NCBI GenBank assembly: GCA_035264445.1
Contig: DATFQE010000283.1
Span: 1 to 34,179, forward strand
DNA from: DATFQE01 sp035264445
Lineage (GTDB): Bacteria > Actinomycetota > Thermoleophilia > Gaiellales > Gaiellaceae
Reading direction: 5' to 3'
DNA: 34,179 bases
Shown: positions 8,310 to 15,852 of the stretch, one piece after another
How the letters are laid out: each line of letters starts with the position of its first letter
How positions within the stretch are numbered: the stretch's first letter is position 1
Position numbers and translations under genes: made by a program
Notes under the pieces: model-generated
Database searches by the model: none
What the model saw: only the letters and a program-made list of their open reading frames with translations
Told to the model about the DNA's origin: nothing

Positions 8310-9410
8310 GTGTCTGTAACCGAAGGACGGCTCACCCGCGCGGACCTGCTCAAGCTCGGAGGAGCGGGTGCGCTCGGGCTGACGCTCGCCGGGCCCGCGT
8401 TCGGGCGGCCGCTATCGCTGGAAGCAACCACGATGACGATGCTCACGTGGTCCGACCACTACGCGAACAATCAGCTCGCCGCCGTCGCGAAGGCGACCGG
8501 GCTCAGAGGCCGGCCGACCCTGTTCAGCGACAACGCCGACGCGTACCTGAAGATCAAGCAGACGGGCAGCCAGTTCGACGTCGTGTCGGCGGACGGCCTC
8601 TGGGTGCCGAAATACGTGAAGAGCGGGCTGACGGAACCGTTCGACCTGTCCGACCTCCCGGTCTCGAAGCAGCTCTTCTCGCTCGCGCGGCAGTTCTCGT
8701 TCTGGAAGAGCGGCTCGAACTACATGGCGTACCCGTTCTCGTGGTCGACCGTGCAGATCTACTACAACCCGAAGTACGTCAAGACGAAACCCGACTCGTG
8801 GCAGGCGATCCTCGACAAGAAGTACGCGGGGAAGATCTCGCTCGAGAACATCCCGACCGACGTGATGGCCATCGCCGGCCGGGCGACGGGCGCCAAGAAG
8901 CCCTACGCGATGACCAGCGCCCAGATCTCGCGGGCCAAGCAGTGGCTGAAGGAGCTGAAGCCGAACGTGCTCAAGCTCGCCTCCCAGAACAACGAGGTCG
9001 TGCGCGCTCTGGCGGACGAGTCCGCCTGGATCGGGATCACGAACCTCGGCACGGACGACCGCGTCAAGGACGCGCGCGGTCCCGTGGTGAAGGCGGCGTA
9101 CCCGAAAGAGGGCACGATCGGCTTCATCGACTCCGAGAGCATCGTCAAAAGGTCGAAGCACAAGGACGTCTGGATGAAGTACATCAACGCGCTGGAGCAG
9201 GCGCCGTGGATCGCAAAGAACTTCATCACCAACGGCCGCCCGCTCTTCAACGAGAAGGCATACAAGCTGCTCGTCAACCAGGGGCACGGCGCCCGAGCGC
9301 GCCGCCTGCTCTACAACAAGCCGGAGCTCGCCCTGAAGATGACGATCAAGGGGCCCGCCGGTAACCAGCAGGCGTACATCGACGCGTTCAACGAGGTCTT
9401 CGGAGCCTGA
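8310..9410 (+). CDS. ABC importer solute-binding protein, PotD-like
   Basis: A 366-residue exported binding protein. GTG 8310 follows AGGAGG by about 10 nt. The N-terminus GRLTRADLLKLGGAGALGLTLAG is a signal peptide resembling a Tat signal (x-R-x-D-L-L-K) but with a single arginine, so Sec export is also possible. The mature part has PotD-family features: MTMLTWSDHYANN strand-loop, QFDVVSADG ligand-side loop, FSWSTVQIYYNPKYVKTKPDSWQAILDKKYAGKIS and AYIDAFNEVF at the end. It lies 1 nt after the ATPase gene and 10 bp before the first permease. The ligand is not predictable from residues I can see; context suggests a product of the module's enzymes. Confidence 0.9.
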   Translation: MSVTEGRLTRADLLKLGGAGALGLTLAGPAFGRPLSLEATTMTMLTWSDHYANNQLAAVAKATGLRGRPTLFSDNADAYLKIKQTGSQFDVVSADGLWVPKYVKSGLTEPFDLSDLPVSKQLFSLARQFSFWKSGSNYMAYPFSWSTVQIYYNPKYVKTKPDSWQAILDKKYAGKISLENIPTDVMAIAGRATGAKKPYAMTSAQISRAKQWLKELKPNVLKLASQNNEVVRALADESAWIGITNLGTDDRVKDARGPVVKAAYPKEGTIGFIDSESIVKRSKHKDVWMKYINALEQAPWIAKNFITNGRPLFNEKAYKLLVNQGHGARARRLLYNKPELALKMTIKGPAGNQQAYIDAFNEVFGA

Positions 9411-9420
9411 TCGAACCGGG

Positions 9421-10344
9421 GTGGAGCAGCAGGTCGCGACACCTCCCCACGCCCTCCCGCCGGCCGACGTGTCGGCGGGACGGCGTGGCTCGCGGCTGTC
9501 CGGCTTGACGCAGTACGCCGGCTTCATCCCGGCGCTGCTCCTCTACGGACTGTTCTTCCTCGCCCCTTTCGGCCTGATCGTCGCCTACAGCTTCTGGCAG
9601 ACGATCGACTACGAGGTCGTCCACAAGTGGACGGTCGACAACTACCGCTACTTCTTCAGCGTCCCGACTTACGTCCGGACGATGTGGGCGACGCTCTGGG
9701 TCTCGTTTGCTGCGACGGCGATCACGCTGCTGATGGCCTTCCCGCTCGCCTACTGGCTCGTCCGCTACGTGCGGAAGAGCCTGCAGGGCTTCTTCCTGGT
9801 GCTCGTCGTCGTCCCGTTCTGGACCAGCTATCTGCTCCGCGTCTACGCGTGGCTGAACATCCTGGGCGAGGGCGGGGCGATCAACCGCTTCCTGCAGTGG
9901 ACGGGCGTCACCGAGCACCCTGTCTCGTTCTTTCTCTACGACCGGCCCGCGGTGATCCTCGTCCTCGTCTACCTCTACTTTCCCTTCGCGGCGCTGACCC
10001 TGTACGCGTCGCTCCAGAAGTTCGACTGGAATCAGTACAAGGCGGCGCTCGACCTCGGCGCGCCGCCTCGCATGGCGCTACTGCGGATCGTGCTCCCGCA
10101 GATGAAGGCGGGGATGGTGACCGCGGTGATCTTCGTCTTCATCCCGATCCTGGGCGAGTACCTCACCCCGCAGCTCGTCGGGGGCGCGAAGGGCGTGATG
10201 ATCGGGAACCTCGTCGTGAACTTCTTCTCCGGCGCCCAGTACACGCGCGGCGCCGCCGTGTCGCTGCTGATTGCCGGGCTGATCGTGTTCCTGCTCCTCA
10301 TCGTTCGGAAGTCGCTCGAGGTGGAGGACCCCTACCGTGCGTGA
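9421..10344 (+). CDS. ABC importer permease, PotB-like
   Basis: A 307-residue integral membrane protein with about six transmembrane segments (for example IPALLLYGLFFLAPFGLIVAYS, SFAATAITLLMAFPLAYWLV, FFLVLVVVPFWTSYLLRVYAW). The cytoplasmic EAA-type coupling loop YKAALDLGAPPRMALLRIVLP contacts the ATPase. The start is GTG 9421. The last 8 nt overlap the next permease gene, showing translational coupling. It is the first of the two permeases of the PotABCD-type importer. Confidence 0.92.
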   Translation: MEQQVATPPHALPPADVSAGRRGSRLSGLTQYAGFIPALLLYGLFFLAPFGLIVAYSFWQTIDYEVVHKWTVDNYRYFFSVPTYVRTMWATLWVSFAATAITLLMAFPLAYWLVRYVRKSLQGFFLVLVVVPFWTSYLLRVYAWLNILGEGGAINRFLQWTGVTEHPVSFFLYDRPAVILVLVYLYFPFAALTLYASLQKFDWNQYKAALDLGAPPRMALLRIVLPQMKAGMVTAVIFVFIPILGEYLTPQLVGGAKGVMIGNLVVNFFSGAQYTRGAAVSLLIAGLIVFLLLIVRKSLEVEDPYRA

Positions 10345-11176
10345 CGTCGGGGTCGTCTCCCGGCACGCGGGCCTGGCCCGGCTCTCGTTCAGCGTATGGG
10401 CAGTGTTGATCTACCTGTTCCTGTTCGCGCCGATCGCCGTGCTCGTCGCATTCAGCTTCAACGCGAACGAGTACGGCACGTTCCCCTTCACCGGCTGGAC
10501 GATGGACTGGTACCGCCAGGTCTTCGCCGACTACCAGATCAAGGATGCGCTCTACACCTCGCTCAAGGTCGCACTCGAGGTGACGGTGATCTCGACCGTG
10601 GTCGGCACCGCTGCGGCCTTTCCGCTCGTGCGTTCCAACCTCCCTTTCCGCAGCGGGATCCGGATCGGGATGACGCTGCCGATCATGATCCCGGGCCTGC
10701 TGATCGGGGTCAGCCTCCTGATCCTGATGACGAGCGTCTTCCACTTCCAGCTCTCGCCGCAGACCGCCGTGATCGGCCAGGCCGTCTACACGACGCCGTT
10801 TGTCGTCCTGCTCGTTGCGGCGCGGCTCCAGGGCTTCGACCCGGCGCTGGAGCGGGCGGCGAGCGATCTCGGCGCCAACACGCTGAACCGGCTCCGGCAC
10901 GTGGTGCTGCCGCTGATCATGCCCGCGATCCTGGCCGGGGCGCTGTTCGCGTTCACGCTCTCGCTGGACGAGTTCATCATCACGCTCTTCCTGATCGGCG
11001 GCCACAACACCCTGCCGATCTACATCTACACGCAGGTCAAGTTCGGGATCACGCCCGAGGTGAACGCCCTGGCGAGCCTGCTCCTCTTTGCGTCGCTGCT
11101 GCTGCTCGTGATCGCGTTCACGCTGCCGATCGCGCTGCGGAAGATGCGGTTTGCGTACCGCGCGCGGCGGGCCTAG
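10337..11176 (+). CDS. ABC importer permease, PotC-like
   Basis: A 279-residue permease with about six transmembrane segments and the EAA loop LERAASDLGANTLNRLRHVVLP. GTG 10337 has GGAGG about 9 nt upstream inside the preceding gene. It is the last gene of the lacI-potA-potD-potB-potC transcription unit. Its stop TAG (11174-11176) shares a CTAG tetranucleotide with the stop of the convergent dehydrogenase gene. Confidence 0.92.
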   Translation: MRDVGVVSRHAGLARLSFSVWAVLIYLFLFAPIAVLVAFSFNANEYGTFPFTGWTMDWYRQVFADYQIKDALYTSLKVALEVTVISTVVGTAAAFPLVRSNLPFRSGIRIGMTLPIMIPGLLIGVSLLILMTSVFHFQLSPQTAVIGQAVYTTPFVVLLVAARLQGFDPALERAASDLGANTLNRLRHVVLPLIMPAILAGALFAFTLSLDEFIITLFLIGGHNTLPIYIYTQVKFGITPEVNALASLLLFASLLLLVIAFTLPIALRKMRFAYRARRA

Positions 11177-12213
11177 ACGTCGACGCCGACCCAGCCGCCG
11201 TCGCGGGCGCTGCGGACGGCAGCCTCCACCGCCGCGACGCCGCGGTGGCCGTCGTTGAAGGTCGGGAACGGACTGTGGAGCTCGCCTGCGATCGCGGCGT
11301 AGACGTCGGCGAAGAGGTTGCGAAACGCCTGGCCGTAGCCCTCCCCGTGCCCGGCCGGGTAGCGGGAGAGGCGGCGCGCCTGCTCGGCATTGGTGGCTGG
11401 ATCCTTGACGACGATCCGGCGTGGCCCGTCGGCCGGTCGCAGGAGCATCTCCGTCGGTACCTCCTGGTCCCAAGTCAGGCCGGCCAGCGTTCCCTCGCAT
11501 TCGAACAGGAGCTGGTTCTTCCGTCCCGCGACCCCTGCTGAGAGCACGAGCGAGCCGGCGACGTCGCCGTCGTAGCGCAGCAGCAGCGCCGCGTAGTCCT
11601 CGAGCGGCCCGCCGGCGAACGACCGGAACTCCGCCTGCACCTCGAGCAAGCGGCGATCCAGCACGTGCTCGGCGAGATCGAGCCAGTGCGTCCCCAGATC
11701 GGCGGCGACGTACGACCGGCCGGAGGCAGCCGGGTCGACCCGCCAGCCGGAGGCGGGGAAGAGCACGTCGTCGCACACGTACCTGCCGTGGACGAACGAC
11801 ACCTCGCCCACCACCCCGGTCGCGACGTCGGCCCGCATCTGCTCGACCAGCGGATAACCGCGCACGTGGTAGCACGTCGCGTGCACGAGGCCCCGCTCCT
11901 CCGCGGCTGCGACGAGCGCGCGGCTCTCCTCGGTGGAGATCGCGAGCGGCTTCTCGCAGACGACGTTGACGCCGCGCCCAATCGCGGCGAGCGCCTGGGC
12001 GGCGTGCAGGTTGTTCGGCGTGCAAACGTGGAGCGCGTCGACGCGCTCCCGCTCGAGCAGCTCGTCCAGATCGCCGTACGCCGTCGTCGGGCCGAAGCTC
12101 TCGGCGCGCTCGCGCGCGCGGCCGCAGACGGCTGTGATCTCGACCCCGAGCGCCTGCAGCGCGAGCGCGTGGACGCGGGCGATGAAGCCGGTGCCGACGA
12201 TCGCCGCGCGCAT
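11173..12213 (-). CDS. Gfo/Idh/MocA oxidoreductase (second copy in module)
   Basis: A 346-residue NAD(P)-dependent oxidoreductase: Rossmann start RAAIVGTGFIARVHA, catalytic Lys88 in EKP (87-89), and C-terminal domain with SYVAADLGTHWLDLAEHVL carrying the Asp and His expected in the active site. ATG 12213 overlaps the upstream dehydrogenase gene by one base (TGATG), so the two are translated from one message with the aminotransferase gene. The long open frame continuing to 13413 in this phase is a chance extension. It is distinct from the copies at 5116 and 12213, so a stepwise oxidation of one substrate or a heteromeric pair is possible. Substrate unknown. Confidence 0.9.
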   Translation of the reverse strand: MRAAIVGTGFIARVHALALQALGVEITAVCGRARERAESFGPTTAYGDLDELLERERVDALHVCTPNNLHAAQALAAIGRGVNVVCEKPLAISTEESRALVAAAEERGLVHATCYHVRGYPLVEQMRADVATGVVGEVSFVHGRYVCDDVLFPASGWRVDPAASGRSYVAADLGTHWLDLAEHVLDRRLLEVQAEFRSFAGGPLEDYAALLLRYDGDVAGSLVLSAGVAGRKNQLLFECEGTLAGLTWDQEVPTEMLLRPADGPRRIVVKDPATNAEQARRLSRYPAGHGEGYGQAFRNLFADVYAAIAGELHSPFPTFNDGHRGVAAVEAAVRSARDGGWVGVDV

Positions 12214-13298
12214 CAGCGCGCCGCGAGGAACATCTGCGTCAGCACATCGATGTCGAGCCGCGCGCCTTCCGGCGGCGTACGGCACGACGTCCCGTCGACG
12301 ACCCGGTCGTGGAAGTGACGCAACTCGCGCGAGAACGACTCGTCGTAGGCCGCGAAGACCGACGCGTCGACCGCCCGGCCGCCCCTGCGGCTGCGGCGGT
12401 AGATGGTGCTGTGCTGCTTGAGCCACGGAGAGGGGAACTCGAGCGAGTGCAGTTCCTCCGCAAACATGAGCTGGATCGTCTCGCGGTACTCGAACGTGCC
12501 GAGTAGCTGGATCCAGGCTAGGTCGATCCGGGCACCGTTGCGGAGACGCAACGCCCCGTAAACGGCGCGTCCCTCGTTCCACCAGTCTCCGCCGACGACC
12601 CGAGCCGGGAGCGGCTCGCCCAACCGCTCGAGCGCGCCGTGGACGACGTTGAGGTCGTGCACCATGCTCCCGAGGAAGCCCTCGCTGAACGCCCGGACGA
12701 CGTGCGGGTCGCCGGAGCCGACGGCCTGCTCGACCTGCTCCGCCTCCTGCCGCCGGGTCGCCTCGATCAGCTCGGCGGGGATGTCGTCGCCGCGGATGAT
12801 CTCGCCCGGCTCGAAGAACGGCTCGAACTCGGCGTCGTTGACGACGACGCTGCCGTAGCGGAGGCCGCCGGGGGCGTCGGGCAGCGCCTCGAGCATGGCC
12901 TCGACGGCGGGGTCGTAGCGCTTCATCGTCCCCACCTGGACGACCTTGCCGGCGCGGTCGCGCTCGGCCACGATCGCGTCCGCGTCGGCAAGCGTGATGC
13001 ACATCGGCTTCTCGACGAAGACGTGCACGCCGGCATCGAGCGCACCGAGCACGATCTCGGCGTGCGTCCCGGCCGGGGAGCAGACGACGACCGCGTCGAG
13101 CCCGCCGGCGTCGAGCATCGCGCGGTAGTCGGCGTGCAGGCCAGCGATCCCGTAGCGCGCCCCGAGCGCCTCGCGCACGGTCCGGCTCGGCTCCGCCAGT
13201 GCTGCCAGCGTGAACCGGTCGCGCAGCGCCGAGAGGTACGGAAGGTGTTCGGCCTGGGCGACGAGACCCCCGCCGACGACGCCCACCCGTACCGTCAA
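12213..13298 (-). CDS. Gfo/Idh/MocA oxidoreductase (third copy in module)
   Basis: A 361-residue dehydrogenase with GVVGGGLVAQAEHLP at the Rossmann loop, EKP with Lys97, and MKRYDP. The second domain departs from the inositol dehydrogenase pattern, with EFEPFFEPGEIIRGDD and GSMVHDLNVVHGALERLG, where the His-Asp pair sits. The start appears to be TTG 13298: it overlaps the aminotransferase stop (TTGA) and has GGAGG about 5 nt upstream. The two adjacent oxidoreductases are not close duplicates of each other. Presumed to oxidise or reduce a sugar or cyclitol with NAD(P). Confidence 0.88.
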   Translation of the reverse strand: MTVRVGVVGGGLVAQAEHLPYLSALRDRFTLAALAEPSRTVREALGARYGIAGLHADYRAMLDAGGLDAVVVCSPAGTHAEIVLGALDAGVHVFVEKPMCITLADADAIVAERDRAGKVVQVGTMKRYDPAVEAMLEALPDAPGGLRYGSVVVNDAEFEPFFEPGEIIRGDDIPAELIEATRRQEAEQVEQAVGSGDPHVVRAFSEGFLGSMVHDLNVVHGALERLGEPLPARVVGGDWWNEGRAVYGALRLRNGARIDLAWIQLLGTFEYRETIQLMFAEELHSLEFPSPWLKQHSTIYRRSRRGGRAVDASVFAAYDESFSRELRHFHDRVVDGTSCRTPPEGARLDIDVLTQMFLAAR

Positions 13299-14551
13299 AC
13301 AGCCTCCAGGACGGCATGCGCGACCTTCTCGAGCGCGAAGCCGATCTCGTCGAGGTCCTGCTCGTCGTTGCGGGGCGAGAGGTCGACGTGGATCGAGCGC
13401 TCGAGCAGCGCAAGCGTGCGCGGGCAGTCGGGCTGCGGGCGTCCGGCGCGCGCGATCGCGTCGAGCACGGGCTGCCAGTACGGGTAGACGTGCAGGTCGA
13501 CGATCTCTCGGTCGTAGATCCGCATCGCCTCGACGCCCTCGGCCCGCAGCGCCTCGACCGCCTCGATAGCGAGCTCGGGGCGCTGAGCGAACGCGACCAG
13601 GCAGATCCCGGCGTCTCCCTCGTCGTCGTTCAGCCGCCTGAGCGTGAGGCCCGGGAGGCCGCTCACCCGCTCCGCGAGTTGCGCCTGCTGCGCGCGCATC
13701 CGCTCGAGCAGGCCGTCGAGCCGCGTCAGCTGGACACGCGCGATCGCTCCTTGGATCTCCGACGCACGGAAGTTCCAGCCGGCGAACCGCGGCAGGCCGG
13801 CGCCGCGACGGACCGAGCCGGCGCAGTCGTGGACGTCGATCGCGAGCTCAGAGAGGTCGTCTCGATCCGTGATCAGCACGCCGCCCTCGCCCGTCGTGAT
13901 GATCTTGTTGAACTGCAGGCTGAACGCCCCGGCGTCGCCGAACGTCCCCAGCCGGGCGCCGCGATAGCTCGCCCCCGCCGCCTGGCAGACATCCTCGATC
14001 AGAGCGAGCCCATGCTCGGCCGCGAGCGCGGTCAGCGCGCCCATCTCCGCCGGCGCGCCGCGCATGTGGACCGGAATGATCGCCTTCGTCTGTGGTGTGA
14101 GCCGCCGCTCGACGTCCTCCGGGTCGAGCGTGAGCGAGTCGTCGACCTCGGCCAGCACCGGCACGCCGCCCGCGGCGATCACCGCGTTCGGCGTCGCATT
14201 CCAGGTGTAGGCGGGGACGACGACTTCGTCGCCGGGGCCGACTCCGGCGCCGATCAGTCCGCAGATGAGCGCGGACGAGCCGGCGTTTACGCACAGCGCG
14301 TGCTTCGTGCCCATGTACGCCGCGAACTCACGCTCGAAGTCGACCACCTCGTGCGGTCCGTCGCCGACGCCGTAGTAGCGAAAGACGTTGTGGCTGCGGA
14401 TGACGCGGGCGGCCGCCTCGACCTCCTCCTCGCCGAGTTCCATGCCGCCCGGGAACATCGGCCGCTCGGGCCGCGACCGCGCTCGGAGGCCACCGTCGCG
14501 CGCCAGCCGCATGTCGACGCTCGTCCTCGCCACCTGACCGATTCTGGACAT
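13295..14551 (-). CDS. DegT/DnrJ/EryC1/StrS aminotransferase
   Basis: PLP-dependent sugar aminotransferase fold. The Schiff-base lysine lies in the family motif GAFSLQFNKIITTGEGG (Lys216 for this start), preceded by PAYTWNATPNAV, HMRGAPAEM and the PLP-binding Asp in LIEDVCQAAGA. The C-terminus ends in the SPRNDEQDLDEI region. The family transaminates keto-sugars or keto-cyclitols (for example scyllo-inosose in streptomycin biosynthesis), mostly using Glu or Gln. First gene of an overlapping operon with two Gfo/Idh enzymes. ATG 14551 is taken, giving 418 residues; ATG 14512 (MRLARDGG) fits family N-termini well and has GAGG further upstream. In a catabolic setting it could remove the amino group in reverse. 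Confidence 0.87.
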   Translation of the reverse strand: MSRIGQVARTSVDMRLARDGGLRARSRPERPMFPGGMELGEEEVEAAARVIRSHNVFRYYGVGDGPHEVVDFEREFAAYMGTKHALCVNAGSSALICGLIGAGVGPGDEVVVPAYTWNATPNAVIAAGGVPVLAEVDDSLTLDPEDVERRLTPQTKAIIPVHMRGAPAEMGALTALAAEHGLALIEDVCQAAGASYRGARLGTFGDAGAFSLQFNKIITTGEGGVLITDRDDLSELAIDVHDCAGSVRRGAGLPRFAGWNFRASEIQGAIARVQLTRLDGLLERMRAQQAQLAERVSGLPGLTLRRLNDDEGDAGICLVAFAQRPELAIEAVEALRAEGVEAMRIYDREIVDLHVYPYWQPVLDAIARAGRPQPDCPRTLALLERSIHVDLSPRNDEQDLDEIGFALEKVAHAVLEAV

Positions 14552-14782
14552 GCCGCGAATCCCACGCAACCGGTCTCTCGGTCGCACTAGCTCTTGTTCT
14601 TCGTTTTACGATGGCAGCTGCATGAATTCCGGTCGTCGGAGTAGCTCGTCAGGAGGAAGGCACGGCGATCGGGCAGTGGGTGGACTCGACCCTCATGAAC
14701 CTCCGCACGTCGCCGCCGGTCCGGCTCGTCCTCAGTTCGTCGCCGTGTCCAGCGCGCGGAGCCGCCGCCGACTGGCTCGTGC

Positions 14783-15040
14783 GGGGACAAAGTTGTGTTC
14801 TTCGTTCTCAGGCGTGAGAACTAAGATCCCATTTTTGCAGGCGCTTTAGAGCGGATGATGGGTCCAACCCACGACCTTCTGCATGGCAAATCGCCTTCGT
14901 CGAGTGAGATAGACGCAGAAACCCGCTAACTGAGCGATTCTAGGCGCGGGAGTGTCGAGTTAGATTCGCCTATTCGGGGACAAAACTGGGGACAAGAAAC
15001 GTTGTCACACGAGGCGAAAGAACGAACTTGCGGGCGGGTG
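14783..15040 (-). repeat. att-like repeat, copy B1, with damaged tRNA-Gly 3' fragment
   Basis: The left arm starts GGGGACAAAGTTGTGTTC and has hairpin GTTCTCA/TGAGAAC (14804-14810, 14815-14821). The core 14851-14891 is the tRNA-Gly(GCC) 3' part, but the T loop is altered (GGTCCAACCC instead of GGACTCGAACCC, two bases shorter). The right arm is of the B type shared with 20804-20988: GTTAGATT, CGCCTATTCGGGGACAAAACTGGGGACAAGAAACGTTGTCACA in successive blocks, then AGGCGAA and TTGCGGGCG. It lies between the aminotransferase operon and the next module. Confidence 0.82.
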
Positions 15041-15120
15041 CGTGGCATTTTCGTAAGGAGACGGGCTTCCCGCCATCCCCGCCCCGGGGCAGCGAGACGC
15101 TCACCGGCTTCCCGTGTGAC

Positions 15121-15261
15121 CTAGCGCCCTGAGCGGGTCGCCGCCGGTCTACGCCGGTACTCCTCCAGCCGCTCGCGCACGGGGTCGCGGTCGTAGAAGC
15201 GTCGCCACAAGCCTCGCCGGCCGAAGCCGCGGCGGCCACGGTGTCTACGTTCGTGGGACAT
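15121..15261 (-). CDS. Small basic protein (46 aa), hypothetical
   Basis: ATG 15261 with GGAG 8 nt upstream opens a 46-residue frame, MSHERRHRGRRGFGRRGL followed by WRRFYDRDPVRERLEEYRRR, ending TAG at 15121. It has many Arg and Gly in the N-terminal half and a probable amphipathic helix in the second half. It is too short for most gene finders. No family recognised; a small nucleic-acid or membrane-surface binding role is possible but speculative. Confidence 0.4.
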   Translation of the reverse strand: MSHERRHRGRRGFGRRGLWRRFYDRDPVRERLEEYRRRPAATRSGR

Positions 15262-15349
15262 CGCCGGATCTCCGTGATCGGCGTGGAGGGTACGCGCCGT
15301 CCCCCCCGCAGAGCTTGCAATCGAGCCGCGCCGCTGTATAGGAGTAGGC

Positions 15350-15820
15350 GTGGCGGTCCGCCTGCGTCCAGTGGCCGACGACGAGATCGCGGCCGTCGTC
15401 GCCGCAACCCGCGCCGACTACGAGCGTGCGATCGTGAACGCCGGGCTCAGCGAGGAGGAGGCGCATGCGAAGGCGAAGCGCGACTTCGGGCTGCTGGTTC
15501 GCGACGGCCGCCCGGTCGCGGGCCAGGAGCTGTTTGTCATCGAGGACACCGAGACGAGCGAGCGCGTGGGCCGCGTCTGGCTGGGAGAGCGCTTCGCCGG
15601 GCAGCCGATCGGGTTCCTCTACGACATCGAGATCGACGAGCGGTTCCGGGGCCGGGGCCTCGGCCGCGAAGCGATGCTACTGGTGGAGGAGGAGGCGCGC
15701 CGTCGCGGTTTCGCCGAGATCCGCCTGAACGTCTTCGGCGGCAACGAGACCGCTTATTCGCTCTACCGGTCGCTCCAGTACGTCGAGTTCACGATCGGGA
15801 TGCGAAAGCGGCTTACCTAG
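15350..15820 (+). CDS. GNAT-family N-acetyltransferase
   Basis: A 156-residue acetyl-CoA dependent acyltransferase. GTG 15350 has AGGAG 5 nt upstream. The acetyl-CoA binding motif A is clear: IDERFRGRGLGREAMLLVEEEA (about residues 95-116, pattern R-G-x-G-x-G/R). It is followed by motif B LNVFGGNETAYSLYRSLQY with the usual Tyr. The N-terminal segment RLRPVADDEIAAVVAATRADYERAI is typical. Substrate unknown. It precedes the cyclase gene by 32 bp and could belong to the same transcript; whether it takes part in the peptide system is open. Confidence 0.85.
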   Translation: MAVRLRPVADDEIAAVVAATRADYERAIVNAGLSEEEAHAKAKRDFGLLVRDGRPVAGQELFVIEDTETSERVGRVWLGERFAGQPIGFLYDIEIDERFRGRGLGREAMLLVEEEARRRGFAEIRLNVFGGNETAYSLYRSLQYVEFTIGMRKRLT

Positions 15821-15852
15821 ACACGTCCGGTGCGCCTTCCTAGCATCGAGCC

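Noticed and set aside
11173..13413. A single 746-residue minus-strand protein
   Set aside because: It crosses two clear Gfo/Idh genes; only the part from 12213 down is the real frame, and the rest is an antisense-like low-complexity Arg/Gly translation.
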